NCBI GenBank assembly: GCA_020638055.1
Contig: JACKJH010000001.1
Location: forward strand, 744,001-808,000
Source: Hyphomicrobiaceae bacterium
GTDB lineage: Bacteria > Pseudomonadota > Alphaproteobacteria > Rhizobiales > Hyphomicrobiaceae
Length of the DNA stretch: 64,000 bases
Direction: 5' to 3'
The translations under genes were made by a program, and so were the position numbers. Under the pieces are notes generated by a model. It made no database searches, had not been told where the DNA came from, and worked only from the letters and a program-made list of their open reading frames with translations. How positions within the stretch are numbered: position 1 is the first letter of the stretch; every line of letters starts with the position of its first letter. Shown here piece by piece: positions 1 to 8,926 of the stretch.

Positions 1-918
1 ATTCCGGCCATCGTGTCGGGCGGAATTGCAGAACGTGCGCGGTTCAATGCGCAGATGCTGGCGACTGCGTTGCTTGTGGGGATCGCATATCCGTTGATCG
101 AAGGGACAGTCTGGAATTCGAACTTTGGTTTGCAGGATGGGCTGTTCAAGGGGCTGCTGGGTGGCAACTTTCACGATTTTGCTGGATCGATCGTGGTGCA
201 TGCGTTCGGCGGGTGGGTTGCGCTTGGAGCGGTGTGGCGTCTTGGATCGCGTGTCGGCCGATACGACAAAGGCGGTGTAATGGGTATTCCGCCTTCGTCG
301 ATTCCGTGGCTGGCGATGGGGTCGTGGATGCTTTGTGTTGGCTGGTTCGGGTTCAACGTGATGAGCTCCCAAAGCGTGACGGGAATCTCCGGGTTGGTTG
401 CGATGAACTCGCTAATGGCGATGGTGGGTGGCATTCTGGCAGCGCTCATCGCAGGCAAAAATGACCCGGGTTTCGTGCACAACGGGGCGCTTTCCGGGTT
501 GGTTGCAGTGTGTGCGGGGTCGGACATCATGCATCCAATTGGTGCCTTCATTACAGGTGGTGTTGCGGGTTACATTTTTGTGCAGCTCTTCCAGCTCGCG
601 ACCATCAAATGGAAGATCGACGACGTGCTCGGTGTGTGGCCCCTGCACGGTCTTTGCGGCTTGTGGGGCGGCATTGCTGCTGGGATTTTCGGGCTCACGG
701 CGCTGGGCGGAATGGGTGGTGTTTCGTTTGCTTCGCAGCTCGTGGGCAGTCTTATGGGCGCGGGCTTCGGGCTTATTGCGGGAGCGGTTATCTACAGCAT
801 TGCCGACGTGGTGCTGGGTTTGAGAATGTCGGACGAGGACCAGCGGCGTGGTGCGGACGTAGCTATTCACAAGATATCGGCCAATCCGGAAGAAGATGTA
901 CGACTGGGACGTATCTGA
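1..918 (+). CDS. amt: Ammonium transporter (Amt family), C-terminal part
   Basis: The frame is open from base 1, so the gene starts upstream of the window and only about the last 305 residues are present. The visible part is a chain of hydrophobic helices typical of the trimeric Amt/MEP/Rh ammonia channel. It carries the family motifs around both pore histidines: a VVHAFGG segment near base 195 and a PLHGLCGLWGG segment near base 640. The last 30 or so residues are a charged cytosolic tail, the region that normally meets a PII protein (GlnK); no glnK is visible here. A family A repeat and then a strong hairpin terminator follow the stop codon. Product assignment is firm; the exact paralogue is not decidable. 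Confidence 0.93.
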   Translation: MPAIVSGGIAERARFNAQMLATALLVGIAYPLIEGTVWNSNFGLQDGLFKGLLGGNFHDFAGSIVVHAFGGWVALGAVWRLGSRVGRYDKGGVMGIPPSSIPWLAMGSWMLCVGWFGFNVMSSQSVTGISGLVAMNSLMAMVGGILAALIAGKNDPGFVHNGALSGLVAVCAGSDIMHPIGAFITGGVAGYIFVQLFQLATIKWKIDDVLGVWPLHGLCGLWGGIAAGIFGLTALGGMGGVSFASQLVGSLMGAGFGLIAGAVIYSIADVVLGLRMSDEDQRRGADVAIHKISANPEEDVRLGRI

Positions 919-940
919 GGCGAGGCCGGGACAAGCTTGG

Positions 941-1043
941 CTAGAGTATTTTCCGACGAAGTGGACACTGGTTCGTCGCAGAAAATGCGACCAAACAAGA
1001 AGCTAGAGCGCTAAACCGATTCCATCGGATCGGAATGCGCTCT
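941..1043 (-). repeat. Family A palindromic repeat (reverse orientation)
   Basis: A copy of the roughly 100 bp dispersed element found throughout the window, here inverted relative to most copies. It has two hairpins: half A1 (around GATCCGAT/ATCGGATC, bounded by GAGCGC/GCGCTC) and half A2 (GCATTTTC...GGAAAATGC around a GACGAA/TTCGTC stem). It lies between the amt stop codon and the amt terminator. Confidence 0.9.
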
Positions 1044-1065
1044 GGAATTTTACTACAAACGAAGG

Positions 1066-1104
1066 AAACGCCCCGAAGCCACCTGCCTGCGGGGCGTTTT
1101 TTTG
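1066..1104 (+). terminator. Rho-independent terminator downstream of amt
   Basis: An inverted repeat AAACGCCCCG / CGGGGCGTTT with a 14-base loop is followed by a run of T on the plus strand. It is about 150 bases past the amt stop, with the family A repeat in between, which suggests that the repeat entered an older stop-to-terminator gap. It could also act weakly on the opposite strand for the DUF2147 gene. Confidence 0.8.
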
Positions 1105-1131
1105 CGGTCGTGCATAGGTCACGATCGGGGC

Positions 1132-1929
1132 TCAAAAATCCTTGCAGGCGAAGTTGACTTTGATCCACGGCGTGTCGAGCCGGCATTTGCCGTCGGCCGT
1201 GCGTTTGAGGAATTTGTCGAGCTGCATGCCATCGGCTTTGGGTGCATTGGTGCGCGGGGCGCTATCGGTGCTCGGTTCATTTTTTTCGCCAGCAACTGTT
1301 TCTATTGTGGTCGTTTCTGCCTCAATGCGGGTCGCGGTTGTTTCAGACGGGTGCTGTTGCGGTTGTGCTGTGGAGGGCTCTTTCTGCGGGATGGTTTCAG
1401 TCGGGGCGGGTGAGGCGTTGTCAGCACCGGTTGAGGTGGCGGGTGGTGGTTGTGCCGGTGTTGTAGCGAGTGCCGCTGTCGTTGTTCTGGATGGCTGGTC
1501 GCACCTGACGAGGTCAGAAGGAGCGCGCGACCAAGTGCGGCTTTCGCCGAAGAGCTTGATGCCGGCGTAGCCTGTGACACGCAGACGGTTGTCGCCAAGC
1601 GGCTGCAAGGCCAAATCAAAGCGGCGGCCATGCTCGGGACTGAAGATCCAACCTCGGTCCCATGTGTTGGGGCTGACTTTTTTGACATTTCCCAGGATTT
1701 TTTCGCCGCAACCTTCGCGGTCTTTTGGGGATTTCACCCATACGACTTTGCCGCAAAGTGTTTTGCCGCAATTGCTGATCTGGATTGCGCCGCGGCCGGA
1801 TTCGTCGAGCCAAACACCGAGCGGCGTACCGGCTGCGGCGGGTGTGGCGGCGGCGGTCAGCAGAAGCGCTGAGGCGATTGCAACGGCTACAGCGCCTGGC
1901 TGTTGTTGCGAAGGCTTGTGGTTCGACAT
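1132..1929 (-). CDS. Secreted DUF2147 domain protein
   Basis: A 265-residue protein with an N-terminal signal peptide (hydrophobic stretch to about residue 34, AxA-type cleavage site) and a DUF2147 domain at about residues 35-125, recognisable from the GVWLDESGRGAIQISNC start and a GYAGIKLFG motif. The rest is a low-complexity Thr/Pro/Ala/Glu-rich segment ending in a short conserved-looking tail. The start at 1929 is preferred over an upstream ATG at 1953 because AGGAG lies eight bases before it. DUF2147 proteins are periplasmic and of unknown biochemical function. The gene faces amt and stands alone. The long disordered tail is an unusual addition to the domain. Confidence 0.82.
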   Translation of the reverse strand: MSNHKPSQQQPGAVAVAIASALLLTAAATPAAAGTPLGVWLDESGRGAIQISNCGKTLCGKVVWVKSPKDREGCGEKILGNVKKVSPNTWDRGWIFSPEHGRRFDLALQPLGDNRLRVTGYAGIKLFGESRTWSRAPSDLVRCDQPSRTTTAALATTPAQPPPATSTGADNASPAPTETIPQKEPSTAQPQQHPSETTATRIEAETTTIETVAGEKNEPSTDSAPRTNAPKADGMQLDKFLKRTADGKCRLDTPWIKVNFACKDF

Positions 1930-2122
1930 AGCGAGTGCTCCTATGAGATCCATTCTGGCAAGTGGGTTTCTTGCATTTTGGTTTGAGCAATGCTGTTCCC
2001 GCGGAAACAGGCGGAGGTGGGGCCCGTAGCTGCAGGTTGTGCGCCTTCAGAGGGCCTCGACGCTTGGTGTTCGAAGCAGATAAACCTGTCGCACTCTCAA
2101 CGGCGGCAAGAGGAACCAGGGC

Positions 2123-3355
2123 ATGGAAAATCGTCATGGCGGGCTGGCGGAAATGGCATCGGGCGCGGTGCTGTCGCCGTTCTCCCGGTTACGGGCGCTA
2201 CTTGCCGATGTTCCTGCCGGCCATGAGAGGCCGATTGATCTCACGCTTGGTGAGCCGCGCGAGATGATGCCGGAATTCGTTGCGGCCAAGATCAGCGAGG
2301 CGGAGGGACTGTTCGCAAAGTATCCTCCGATCAAGGGAAGTGATGGGTTGCGCGGCGCGATTGCAGATTGGCTTGGGCGGCGCTACTCGCTTGCGGGCAA
2401 GGGCAAAGTGGACCCGGTTCGCGAAATCCTGCCATCCAACGGTTCGCGCGAGGGTCTTTATTATGCTGCCATGCCGGCTGTGGGTCGCAAGGGCAGCGTG
2501 GAGAGGCCGGCAATTCTCATATGCAACCCCTACTATCAAGCCTACTACGGGGCGGCACTGGCAACGGGTGCAGAGCCGGTGTTCCTCAATGCCACGGCAG
2601 CCAATGGACATCTGCCCGATCTGGAGGAGATTGCGCGCGATGAGCCATTGTTGCGGAGAACGGCAGCCTTTTATCTTTGCTCACCGGCTAATCCGCAAGG
2701 CGCGGTTGCATCGCCTGACTATGTGGCGCGCGCGTTAGAAATGGCGCGTGCCTATGATTTCATGCTGTTTTTCGATGAATGCTATTCGGAACTCTATAAC
2801 GACGATAATGCCCGGCCGGTGGGTGGACTTGAGGTTGCGGCCCAAACGACAGAGCGATTTGCCAACATCGTGGTTTTCAATTCGCTGTCCAAACGATCGA
2901 ACCTGCCAGGGCTGAGATCCGGGTTCTGTGCGGGCGACGGGGCTTTCCTGGACGTACTTTGTGAAATTCGAAACCTTGTTGGGCCGACCATGCCGGGGCC
3001 GATACAACACGCGTCGGCAGCGGCCTGGTCAGATGAGAGGCACGTCACACATAACCGATTGGCATATCGGGAAAAATTCGATGTGGCCGATGATGTTTTG
3101 GGGGACAAGTTCGGATACCGGCGTCCAGCGGGCGGTTTCTTCCTTTGGCTCGATATGAGCCAATTCGGCGGCGGGATAGACGCGACGGTAACCATATGGA
3201 AACGCGCCGGTGTCAGGGTGATACCGGGTGCCTACCTGGCGCAGACCGGACGTGATGGCACCAACCCCGGCGCGGATTACGTTCGCGTGGCGTTGGTGGC
3301 AGGCCCGGACACTATCAGGGAGGCGCTCGATCGTATCGTTTCGATTTCAGCGTAA
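2123..3355 (+). CDS. Class I/II PLP-dependent aminotransferase, succinyl-diaminopimelate aminotransferase-like
   Basis: A 410-residue fold-type I aminotransferase. Visible hallmarks are the LTLGEPR N-terminal motif, the SPANPQG loop (Asn about 190), Asp218 and Tyr221 of the cofactor pocket, the PLP lysine in SLSKRSN (Lys257) and the LRSGF arginine at 265. The N-terminal pattern resembles DapC-type enzymes, which make N-succinyl-LL-diaminopimelate on the lysine and peptidoglycan precursor route. dapF lies 10 kb away, but substrate cannot be settled by eye. An internal ATG at 2153 is an alternative start. ftsK follows 15 bases after the stop, so the two are probably co-transcribed. Confidence 0.85.
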   Translation: MENRHGGLAEMASGAVLSPFSRLRALLADVPAGHERPIDLTLGEPREMMPEFVAAKISEAEGLFAKYPPIKGSDGLRGAIADWLGRRYSLAGKGKVDPVREILPSNGSREGLYYAAMPAVGRKGSVERPAILICNPYYQAYYGAALATGAEPVFLNATAANGHLPDLEEIARDEPLLRRTAAFYLCSPANPQGAVASPDYVARALEMARAYDFMLFFDECYSELYNDDNARPVGGLEVAAQTTERFANIVVFNSLSKRSNLPGLRSGFCAGDGAFLDVLCEIRNLVGPTMPGPIQHASAAAWSDERHVTHNRLAYREKFDVADDVLGDKFGYRRPAGGFFLWLDMSQFGGGIDATVTIWKRAGVRVIPGAYLAQTGRDGTNPGADYVRVALVAGPDTIREALDRIVSISA

Positions 3356-3370
3356 GAAGTTGCCGTTCCC

Positions 3371-6316
3371 ATGTCGTATGAGTCATCTCACTATCCCTCT
3401 TCCGCCGCGCTTGCGCCACTGGAGCGCCGGCTCATGGCTGCTGTCGGTCGTTTTGCGGGTAGCTTGCTGTTGCTGGTTGTGGCTGCGCTTTGGCTGAGCG
3501 TGTTGACCTGGTCGGTTGCCGATCCCAGCTTGACAAATGCGACAAGCGAATCGACTCGCAACCTGATGGGTCCGCTCGGTGCTATCGTTTCGGACCTCTT
3601 CCTGCAAACGTTGGGTACTGCCACACTGGTCATCCTGATTGTCCCGCTCTTCTGGGGCCTGGTGATGGTGCGGGAGGCGGATGCCAGTCAGGCGAGCGCC
3701 GGCCCACTGACGAAATTGCAATTCGTTTTGTTTCCGATCGCCGCACTATTGATGGCTGGGGCGGTGTCCGCGCTTCCTGCAACGGCAAACTGGCCGCTCA
3801 ATCATGGGCTGGGCGGCATTGTTGGTGATACCGTCTTTGGGGTGACGGAGCGGACGTTCGGCATTGTCAATGCATCGCGCGGCGGGTTCGCGGCAGGACT
3901 GGTGCTGATGCTTGCCGGGCTGCTGGCTTTGGGCCGCGCGGTTGGTGTTTCCTTGTCGCAAATGGTTGCGGCGTTTGGCAGAAGCCACGCACCGTTGGGT
4001 GGTAAGACCGAGTTGGCGAATGAAAGTTTTGGCGAGCGCGAGCATCCGTTCGACGACGACAGCGGCCGTATTGAACCGCGCTTCATGGCAGGGCCCCTGG
4101 CAAGCGCTTCCAGCGAAATGGATCTCAATGCACCGTTCGCAAATCGCCAGGATGAAGCGGCTTCGGGTTTCTCACCGCTGCGTACGCATGTTGCGCGGGC
4201 GGTGACGACGGCGCGGGATGTGGCGCAACGCGGTGTAGCGGCGACAAATCATCATGCCGCGCGGCTGGGGTCGTCGCTGACGCAGGCGGCTGCGTGGCGT
4301 GGGCCGGGCCTTGATGACTCCTGGCGGGCAAGCCATGAGCAAGGGCAACCCTTTCACGGCGATATGGCAGCGACGACCGGCGACGCGCAATATTTTGCCG
4401 AGCACGAGTATGATTCGGCGGAGGACGAGGAAAGCAGGGCGATCGCGCGGCGGTTTGCGCCCCCAGGTGCGGTTCCACAATCGTCACATCAACCCAGGAA
4501 ACGTTTGGCAGCACGCCGGCAGCAGCCTGCTCCGCGACATATGTTCGTTGATGCACCCGTGATGGCGGGGCCGCAGCCGGAACAGCATGGAGCGCAGCAA
4601 GCAGCGCAACTGCGTGGAGATGACGATACCGCACACAGGCCGAGGGTTGAGAGCCCGCAGAACAATGCTGCGTTTGTTGAAACGCAACAACAAGATGAGG
4701 CACAGGATCAGGCTCGCGCTCCCAAGGCGATCAAACGCAATGCTATATTTGGCGGTCTTTCATTCCGTCATCAGGGGCAGAACGGCCCGAAGCGTCCTTC
4801 GCTCAACCTTTTGAAAAAGGCAGAGGCCAATTCAAGTGGCCCGGAACTGACGCAAACGGTGCTGCGTGGAAACGCTCGCCTGCTTGAAGACGTTCTTGGC
4901 GATTTCGGTGTGAAGGGTGAGGTTCGCGACATTCGGCCAGGGCCAGTTGTAACGCTTTATGAGTTCGAGCCGGCACGGGGTGTTAAATCCTCGCGGGTGA
5001 TCGGGCTGGCAGAGGATATTGCTCGTTCCATGAGTGCTGCTTCTGCTCGTGTCGCCGTTGTTCCTGGACGCAACGCCATTGGTATTGAACTACCCAATGC
5101 GCAACGCGATCCAGTGCTGTTGCGCGACGTATTGGATTCCAAGGCTTATAAAACATCCGATAGTGCGGCGTTGCCGATCGCGCTTGGCAAGGCCATCGGC
5201 GGCGAACCTATCGTGGCCGACCTTGCACGCATGCCGCATCTGCTGGTGGCGGGTACGACGGGTTCGGGCAAGTCTGTTGGTGTCAACGCGATGATCGTGT
5301 CGTTGCTCTACCGGGTCAATCCAGAGGAGTGCCGCTTCTTGATGATCGATCCCAAGATGTTGGAACTTTCCGTTTATAACGGCATTCCGCACTTGCTGGC
5401 GCCGGTGGTGACAGATCCGCAAAAGGCGGTCTGGGCGCTCAATTGGGTCGTGGGTGAAATGGAAGAGCGCTACAAGCGCATGTCGAAGCTGTCGGTGCGC
5501 AACATCGATGTCTTCAACAATCGCGTGCGCAATGCCAAGAAGCGCGGCGAGATGATCTCACGTACCGTACAGACCGGGTTTGACCGGCGCACGGGTGAGG
5601 CTGTCTATGAACAAGAGCAGATCGAACTGGAGACGATGCCTTACATCGTCGTCGTGATCGACGAGTTCGCCGACCTGATGATGGTGGCGGGCAAGGAGGT
5701 AGAAGCTTCGGTGCAGCGGCTGGCGCAAATGGCGCGGGCCGCGGGTATCCACATCATCATGGCCACGCAGCGACCGTCGGTCGACGTTATCACAGGTACG
5801 ATCAAGGCAAACTTCCCGACGCGAATTTCATTCAAGGTGGCCTCCAAGATCGACAGCCGCACGATTCTCAACGAGCAAGGCGCCGAGCAGCTCCTTGGGC
5901 AAGGCGACATGCTGTTTGCTGGAGGCTCGGGTCAGGTTGCGCGAGTACATGGTGCGTTTGTTGCCGACGACGAGGTGGAAGCGATTACCGATTTCCTGCG
6001 TGCGCAGGGCGCTCCGAACTATATCGAGGGCATCACCGAAGCGCAGGTGGAGGTTAAAGAGGATCAGGACGTGGCGCGAGGGCAAAGTGAGGAAGACTTG
6101 TTCGATCGTGCCGTGGCTATCGTTGTTCGCGACCGCAAGGCTTCGACCAGCTATCTGCAGCGGCGATTGTCGATTGGCTACAACCGTGCGGCTGATCTGA
6201 TTGAACGGATGGAGGCCGAAGGCCTAATCAGCGCTGCCAATCACACCGGCAAACGCGAGATCCTTTCGGCGGCGGACCAACGGAAAAATCCAGATACCGA
6301 CGCTCACGCTGCCTAG
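3371..6316 (+). CDS. ftsK: DNA translocase FtsK
   Basis: A 981-residue septal DNA translocase that pumps the chromosome terminus across the closing septum and activates XerCD. An N-terminal block of hydrophobic helices (about residues 20-190) anchors it in the membrane. A long Gln/Ala/Arg-rich linker (about 200-490) leads to the motor. The Walker A motif GTTGSGKS is near residue 627 and Walker B VVIDEFADL near 762. A C-terminal winged-helix gamma domain (about 905-970) reads polar KOPS-type sequences. The stop TAG is the first three bases of a family E repeat, so the very end of the protein may have been set by that insertion. It follows the aminotransferase closely and precedes a lolA-like gene, a common alphaproteobacterial order. 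Confidence 0.97.
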   Translation: MSYESSHYPSSAALAPLERRLMAAVGRFAGSLLLLVVAALWLSVLTWSVADPSLTNATSESTRNLMGPLGAIVSDLFLQTLGTATLVILIVPLFWGLVMVREADASQASAGPLTKLQFVLFPIAALLMAGAVSALPATANWPLNHGLGGIVGDTVFGVTERTFGIVNASRGGFAAGLVLMLAGLLALGRAVGVSLSQMVAAFGRSHAPLGGKTELANESFGEREHPFDDDSGRIEPRFMAGPLASASSEMDLNAPFANRQDEAASGFSPLRTHVARAVTTARDVAQRGVAATNHHAARLGSSLTQAAAWRGPGLDDSWRASHEQGQPFHGDMAATTGDAQYFAEHEYDSAEDEESRAIARRFAPPGAVPQSSHQPRKRLAARRQQPAPRHMFVDAPVMAGPQPEQHGAQQAAQLRGDDDTAHRPRVESPQNNAAFVETQQQDEAQDQARAPKAIKRNAIFGGLSFRHQGQNGPKRPSLNLLKKAEANSSGPELTQTVLRGNARLLEDVLGDFGVKGEVRDIRPGPVVTLYEFEPARGVKSSRVIGLAEDIARSMSAASARVAVVPGRNAIGIELPNAQRDPVLLRDVLDSKAYKTSDSAALPIALGKAIGGEPIVADLARMPHLLVAGTTGSGKSVGVNAMIVSLLYRVNPEECRFLMIDPKMLELSVYNGIPHLLAPVVTDPQKAVWALNWVVGEMEERYKRMSKLSVRNIDVFNNRVRNAKKRGEMISRTVQTGFDRRTGEAVYEQEQIELETMPYIVVVIDEFADLMMVAGKEVEASVQRLAQMARAAGIHIIMATQRPSVDVITGTIKANFPTRISFKVASKIDSRTILNEQGAEQLLGQGDMLFAGGSGQVARVHGAFVADDEVEAITDFLRAQGAPNYIEGITEAQVEVKEDQDVARGQSEEDLFDRAVAIVVRDRKASTSYLQRRLSIGYNRAADLIERMEAEGLISAANHTGKREILSAADQRKNPDTDAHAA

Positions 6317-6419
6317 AGCACGTTCACTTTTCATGGAACCGCGAACGCGCTCTATTTTCTTTTATTCTGAGCATGTTCTTCACGCCGAATCGCGTACACT
6401 TCGGCTGAACATGCTCTAA
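6314..6419 (+). repeat. Family E palindromic repeat overlapping the ftsK stop
   Basis: A two-hairpin element: a first stem built on GAGCACGTTC/GAACGCGCTC and a second on GAGCATGTTC/GAACATGCTC with a CGCCGAA/TTCGGC inner part. The element starts at the TAG that ends ftsK. A nearly identical copy is at 21144-21250 and a diverged one at 50206-50308. Confidence 0.85.
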
Positions 6420-6691
6420 GCGACGGGCGCGGGGGCATTTCGAGGTGCCCCTCTTGCGCTTTCGAGCTTGCTTTCAGACTTTGAAGCGGGTTCGCATGCC
6501 AGTCATCCCCAGGTTGGTGATGCTCGGGCTATGGCTCGGGTTGTTTCATGCGCGAACACAGCTACCATCCGCGTCGTCAAAGCCATGTTTTGGACGTCAG
6601 GGCGCAATGACCCTTCGTTAAACATGCTTTCGACGCAATTTTCCGGGAAACGAAGTTGGTGTGGTTTCCGCAGGAGGCCGAGGGGGGATAA

Positions 6692-7417
6692 ATGGATCTT
6701 ACTATGAGCTTTCGCGCTTTGATCGCCGCTGCTTTGCTGTCAACCACTGGCGGGTTGGCCATGGCGACCGAGGCTGCCAAGCCTACTGCTGTTCAGGCCG
6801 ACCAATCTGTTGGTGCTGGTTGGAGTGCCGAAGTTGCGCCGGGCAGCACGAGTGGAATTACGCTGGATCCTGCGCAAACGGAAATCGTCAATAAAATCAA
6901 TGGCTATTTTAACAGCCTTGACAATCTCTCGGGTCGGTTTGTGCAAACCGGCGCGGACGGGAAAGTTATGAAGGGCAAGTTCCAGATGAAGCGACCCGGC
7001 CGCTTCCGTTTCGATTATGCCCGACCAAGCCTGCAGGTGATTATTTCTGATGGCGTTTATCTGGCGATCCAGGATCTTGATTTGAAGAACGAGGATCGGG
7101 TGGAGCTGGACCAGACGCCATTCCGGTTGTTGTTGCGCAAAGATGTGGACTTGGTGCGCGATGCAAAGATTTCGGCCGTTGAAAACGCTGGTGACAGCGT
7201 CGCGTTGACTGTCAGGGACAAAAGCCCTGATACAAGTGGTGCCATTCGCCTGACATTCGCGACGCAACCTGAATTTACCCTGACGGGGTGGATAACGAGG
7301 GATGCTCAAGGCCTTGATACAAAGGTCGAAATTGGTGATCTGGACAACAAGACGGAGCTGGATCCCAAGCAATTCGTCATCAAACCTGTCGGCACGGCTT
7401 TTAAGACAGAATATTAG
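6692..7417 (+). CDS. lolA: LolA-like outer-membrane lipoprotein carrier protein
   Basis: A 241-residue periplasmic protein with a signal peptide (about residues 1-26) and a LolA fold. The sequence shows the GRFVQTGADGK, GKFQMKRPGRFRFDY and FRLLLRKDV stretches typical of alphaproteobacterial LolA homologues. LolA carries lipoproteins from the LolCDE complex across the periplasm to the outer membrane; LolB is usually absent in this class. The start at 6692 sits after a G-rich Shine-Dalgarno region. The position directly after ftsK is conserved in Rhizobiales. Function is inferred from the family and neighbourhood. Confidence 0.85.
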   Translation: MDLTMSFRALIAAALLSTTGGLAMATEAAKPTAVQADQSVGAGWSAEVAPGSTSGITLDPAQTEIVNKINGYFNSLDNLSGRFVQTGADGKVMKGKFQMKRPGRFRFDYARPSLQVIISDGVYLAIQDLDLKNEDRVELDQTPFRLLLRKDVDLVRDAKISAVENAGDSVALTVRDKSPDTSGAIRLTFATQPEFTLTGWITRDAQGLDTKVEIGDLDNKTELDPKQFVIKPVGTAFKTEY

Positions 7418-7422
7418 GACCT

Positions 7423-7522
7423 GGTGCGCATTGCGATCCGATTCCATCGGATCGGCGCTCTAGTTTCTTGTTTGGTCGCATTTTCTTCGACGAACCGTCG
7501 TTCACTTCGGCGGAAACTCTAG
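7423..7522 (+). repeat. Family A palindromic repeat
   Basis: A full-length but slightly diverged copy starting six bases after the lolA stop codon. Its distal end reads ACTTCGGCGGAAACTCTAG rather than the usual form. Confidence 0.85.
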
Positions 7523-8100
7523 CGCCAATCCGGATCGAGAATGTTCAATCTTGAAAGGGCGAAATTTTTGGAGGTTTTTAACGAGCTTCAGCGACTCACC
7601 GGCCAACGGCTTGCAGTATTTTGAGAGCTGCGGTCGGGGTGATCCTTTGTCGGCTCTGACAACTTTAACTGCGTGGCATGAAAACAAAAACTGTGGCTGT
7701 TCGGACGCGCTCAAAGGCGCTAAGGTGGATAAGCAGTTAATGTACGATCACGTTTTCGTGATCGACGCAGATTCCGCTGTTGAATACACTCGTCTTGCGC
7801 TTAGGTATTGGCAGACAGATGGTATCACCCTGTACTCGGTAGTGCCCCCCCGTCTAGCCGAAGATATCATCTGGCGGCATCGGTTTCCCTCCCGGTGCCA
7901 CGCGCGTAAGCGCTCACGACGCCCAACCCCTCCCCCCGGGGTTGGGCGTTTTTATTTTTGAGCGATTGATCGTCTGCTTGCGCCGGTGGGCATTAATCCC
8001 GCGCTGAGCCTTGTTCTATTTCAACGGCGCCAAATAAAGCACGGTGAATTCGAGCCCGTTTTTCCCCCAGGTCAACAGTTTACCAAGGCCTAACAGGCTG
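7523..8100 (+). other. Gene-free interval with hairpins, possible small RNA locus
   Basis: About 580 bases without a convincing protein gene. A reading frame at 7551-7961 runs through the terminator hairpin and has no recognisable domain. The plus strand shows three hairpins in a row: CGATCACG/CGTGATCG (7745-7764), GGCATCGG/CCGGTGCC (about 7876-7900) and a strong terminator at 7920-7957. This pattern fits an unannotated structured transcript of roughly 150-400 nt ending near 7957. I could not match it to 6S, tmRNA, SRP or RNase P RNA from memory. Confidence 0.4.
7920..7957 (+). terminator. Strong Rho-independent terminator, no obvious upstream gene
   Basis: A perfect 11 bp stem CGCCCAACCCC / GGGGTTGGGCG with a seven-base C-rich loop, followed by TTTTTATTTTT. 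The nearest plus-strand gene (lolA) ends 500 bases upstream, so it more likely ends a separate short transcript. Confidence 0.85.
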
Positions 8101-8592
8101 TTAAGCGGATGCCGCCTTGGGTGCGTCTGGTGTCGAAGGTGCGGTTGCCAACCCGTCGGAGATTTGGCGCATATGGCCAGCAATTTCCTTCAGGCGGCTT
8201 GCGGCTTTGGAAATGAAATGTTTGGCGAGTTCGGGGTCTTCAGCAATAAGATTGTGCATTTCCTCTCGGGTGATGCGTAGTGCGCGGACTTCGCTTGCCG
8301 CGTTTATCGTGGAGTTTGGCGTAAACTCGATGATCATTGCCATTTCCGCGATTATGCTGCCCGGTGGCAGGGTTTGTGGCACGCGGGAAATGCCCGGGCC
8401 GTCGAGGCGCTCAGCTCTGCCGGCGATGATCAGGATGGCGGCGTCGATCGCGACACCGGCTTTGGTGATATTGGTGCCGGGCCGATGGATGATGCGATCT
8501 GCTCGACGTGCAATTTCTGTGACCTGGATGGGCTTCAGGCCCTGCAGGAGTGGCAATTGGCGCAAGGCTTCAATCAATGCGTCTTTGGCCAT
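8101..8592 (-). CDS. Cyclic-nucleotide-binding domain protein without DNA-binding domain
   Basis: A 163-residue protein consisting mainly of a CAP/cNMP-binding beta-roll: LLQGLKPIQV helix, LIIAGRAE strand pair, LPPGSIIAEMAMI phosphate-binding-cassette region and a C-terminal helix. There is no helix-turn-helix, so it is not a classic Crp/Fnr regulator. The cassette lacks the usual GExAL-R-A signature (it reads IIAEMAMI...), so cyclic nucleotide binding is doubtful. The last 20 residues are Ala/Pro rich. It is the last gene of the minus-strand run. Role unknown; it could be a small regulatory or redox-sensing adaptor. Confidence 0.78.
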   Translation of the reverse strand: MAKDALIEALRQLPLLQGLKPIQVTEIARRADRIIHRPGTNITKAGVAIDAAILIIAGRAERLDGPGISRVPQTLPPGSIIAEMAMIIEFTPNSTINAASEVRALRITREEMHNLIAEDPELAKHFISKAASRLKEIAGHMRQISDGLATAPSTPDAPKAASA

Positions 8593-8926
8593 GGAGAACC
8601 GGGTCTTTGCCTCTTCAATCGAAACGTTTTCATTCTGAGCTTGCGCGTGCAGCGTTTCGGTGGCTCAGCGTTGCTTGATTCGGCTTTTAGGGTCCAGTTC
8701 TGGTTTTGAACCGATAAGTTCGAGGCGGTTATCCTGATTGTTCTAAGTCTTTGTTTTGTGGTTAGTATTTTTCTCTTGTCTCAAGAGTGAAACGGAGCAA
8801 AAGGCGTTGAGAAGCGGTGGAAAAGTCGCAGCCGCTTTTTCGTTGAGCGCGGCTGTGCGGGCTGCCGGGCAGATTGATCCAGATATATCGCACCCTTGCC
8901 TGAGCACTTATCAGGCGGCGTGGAGG

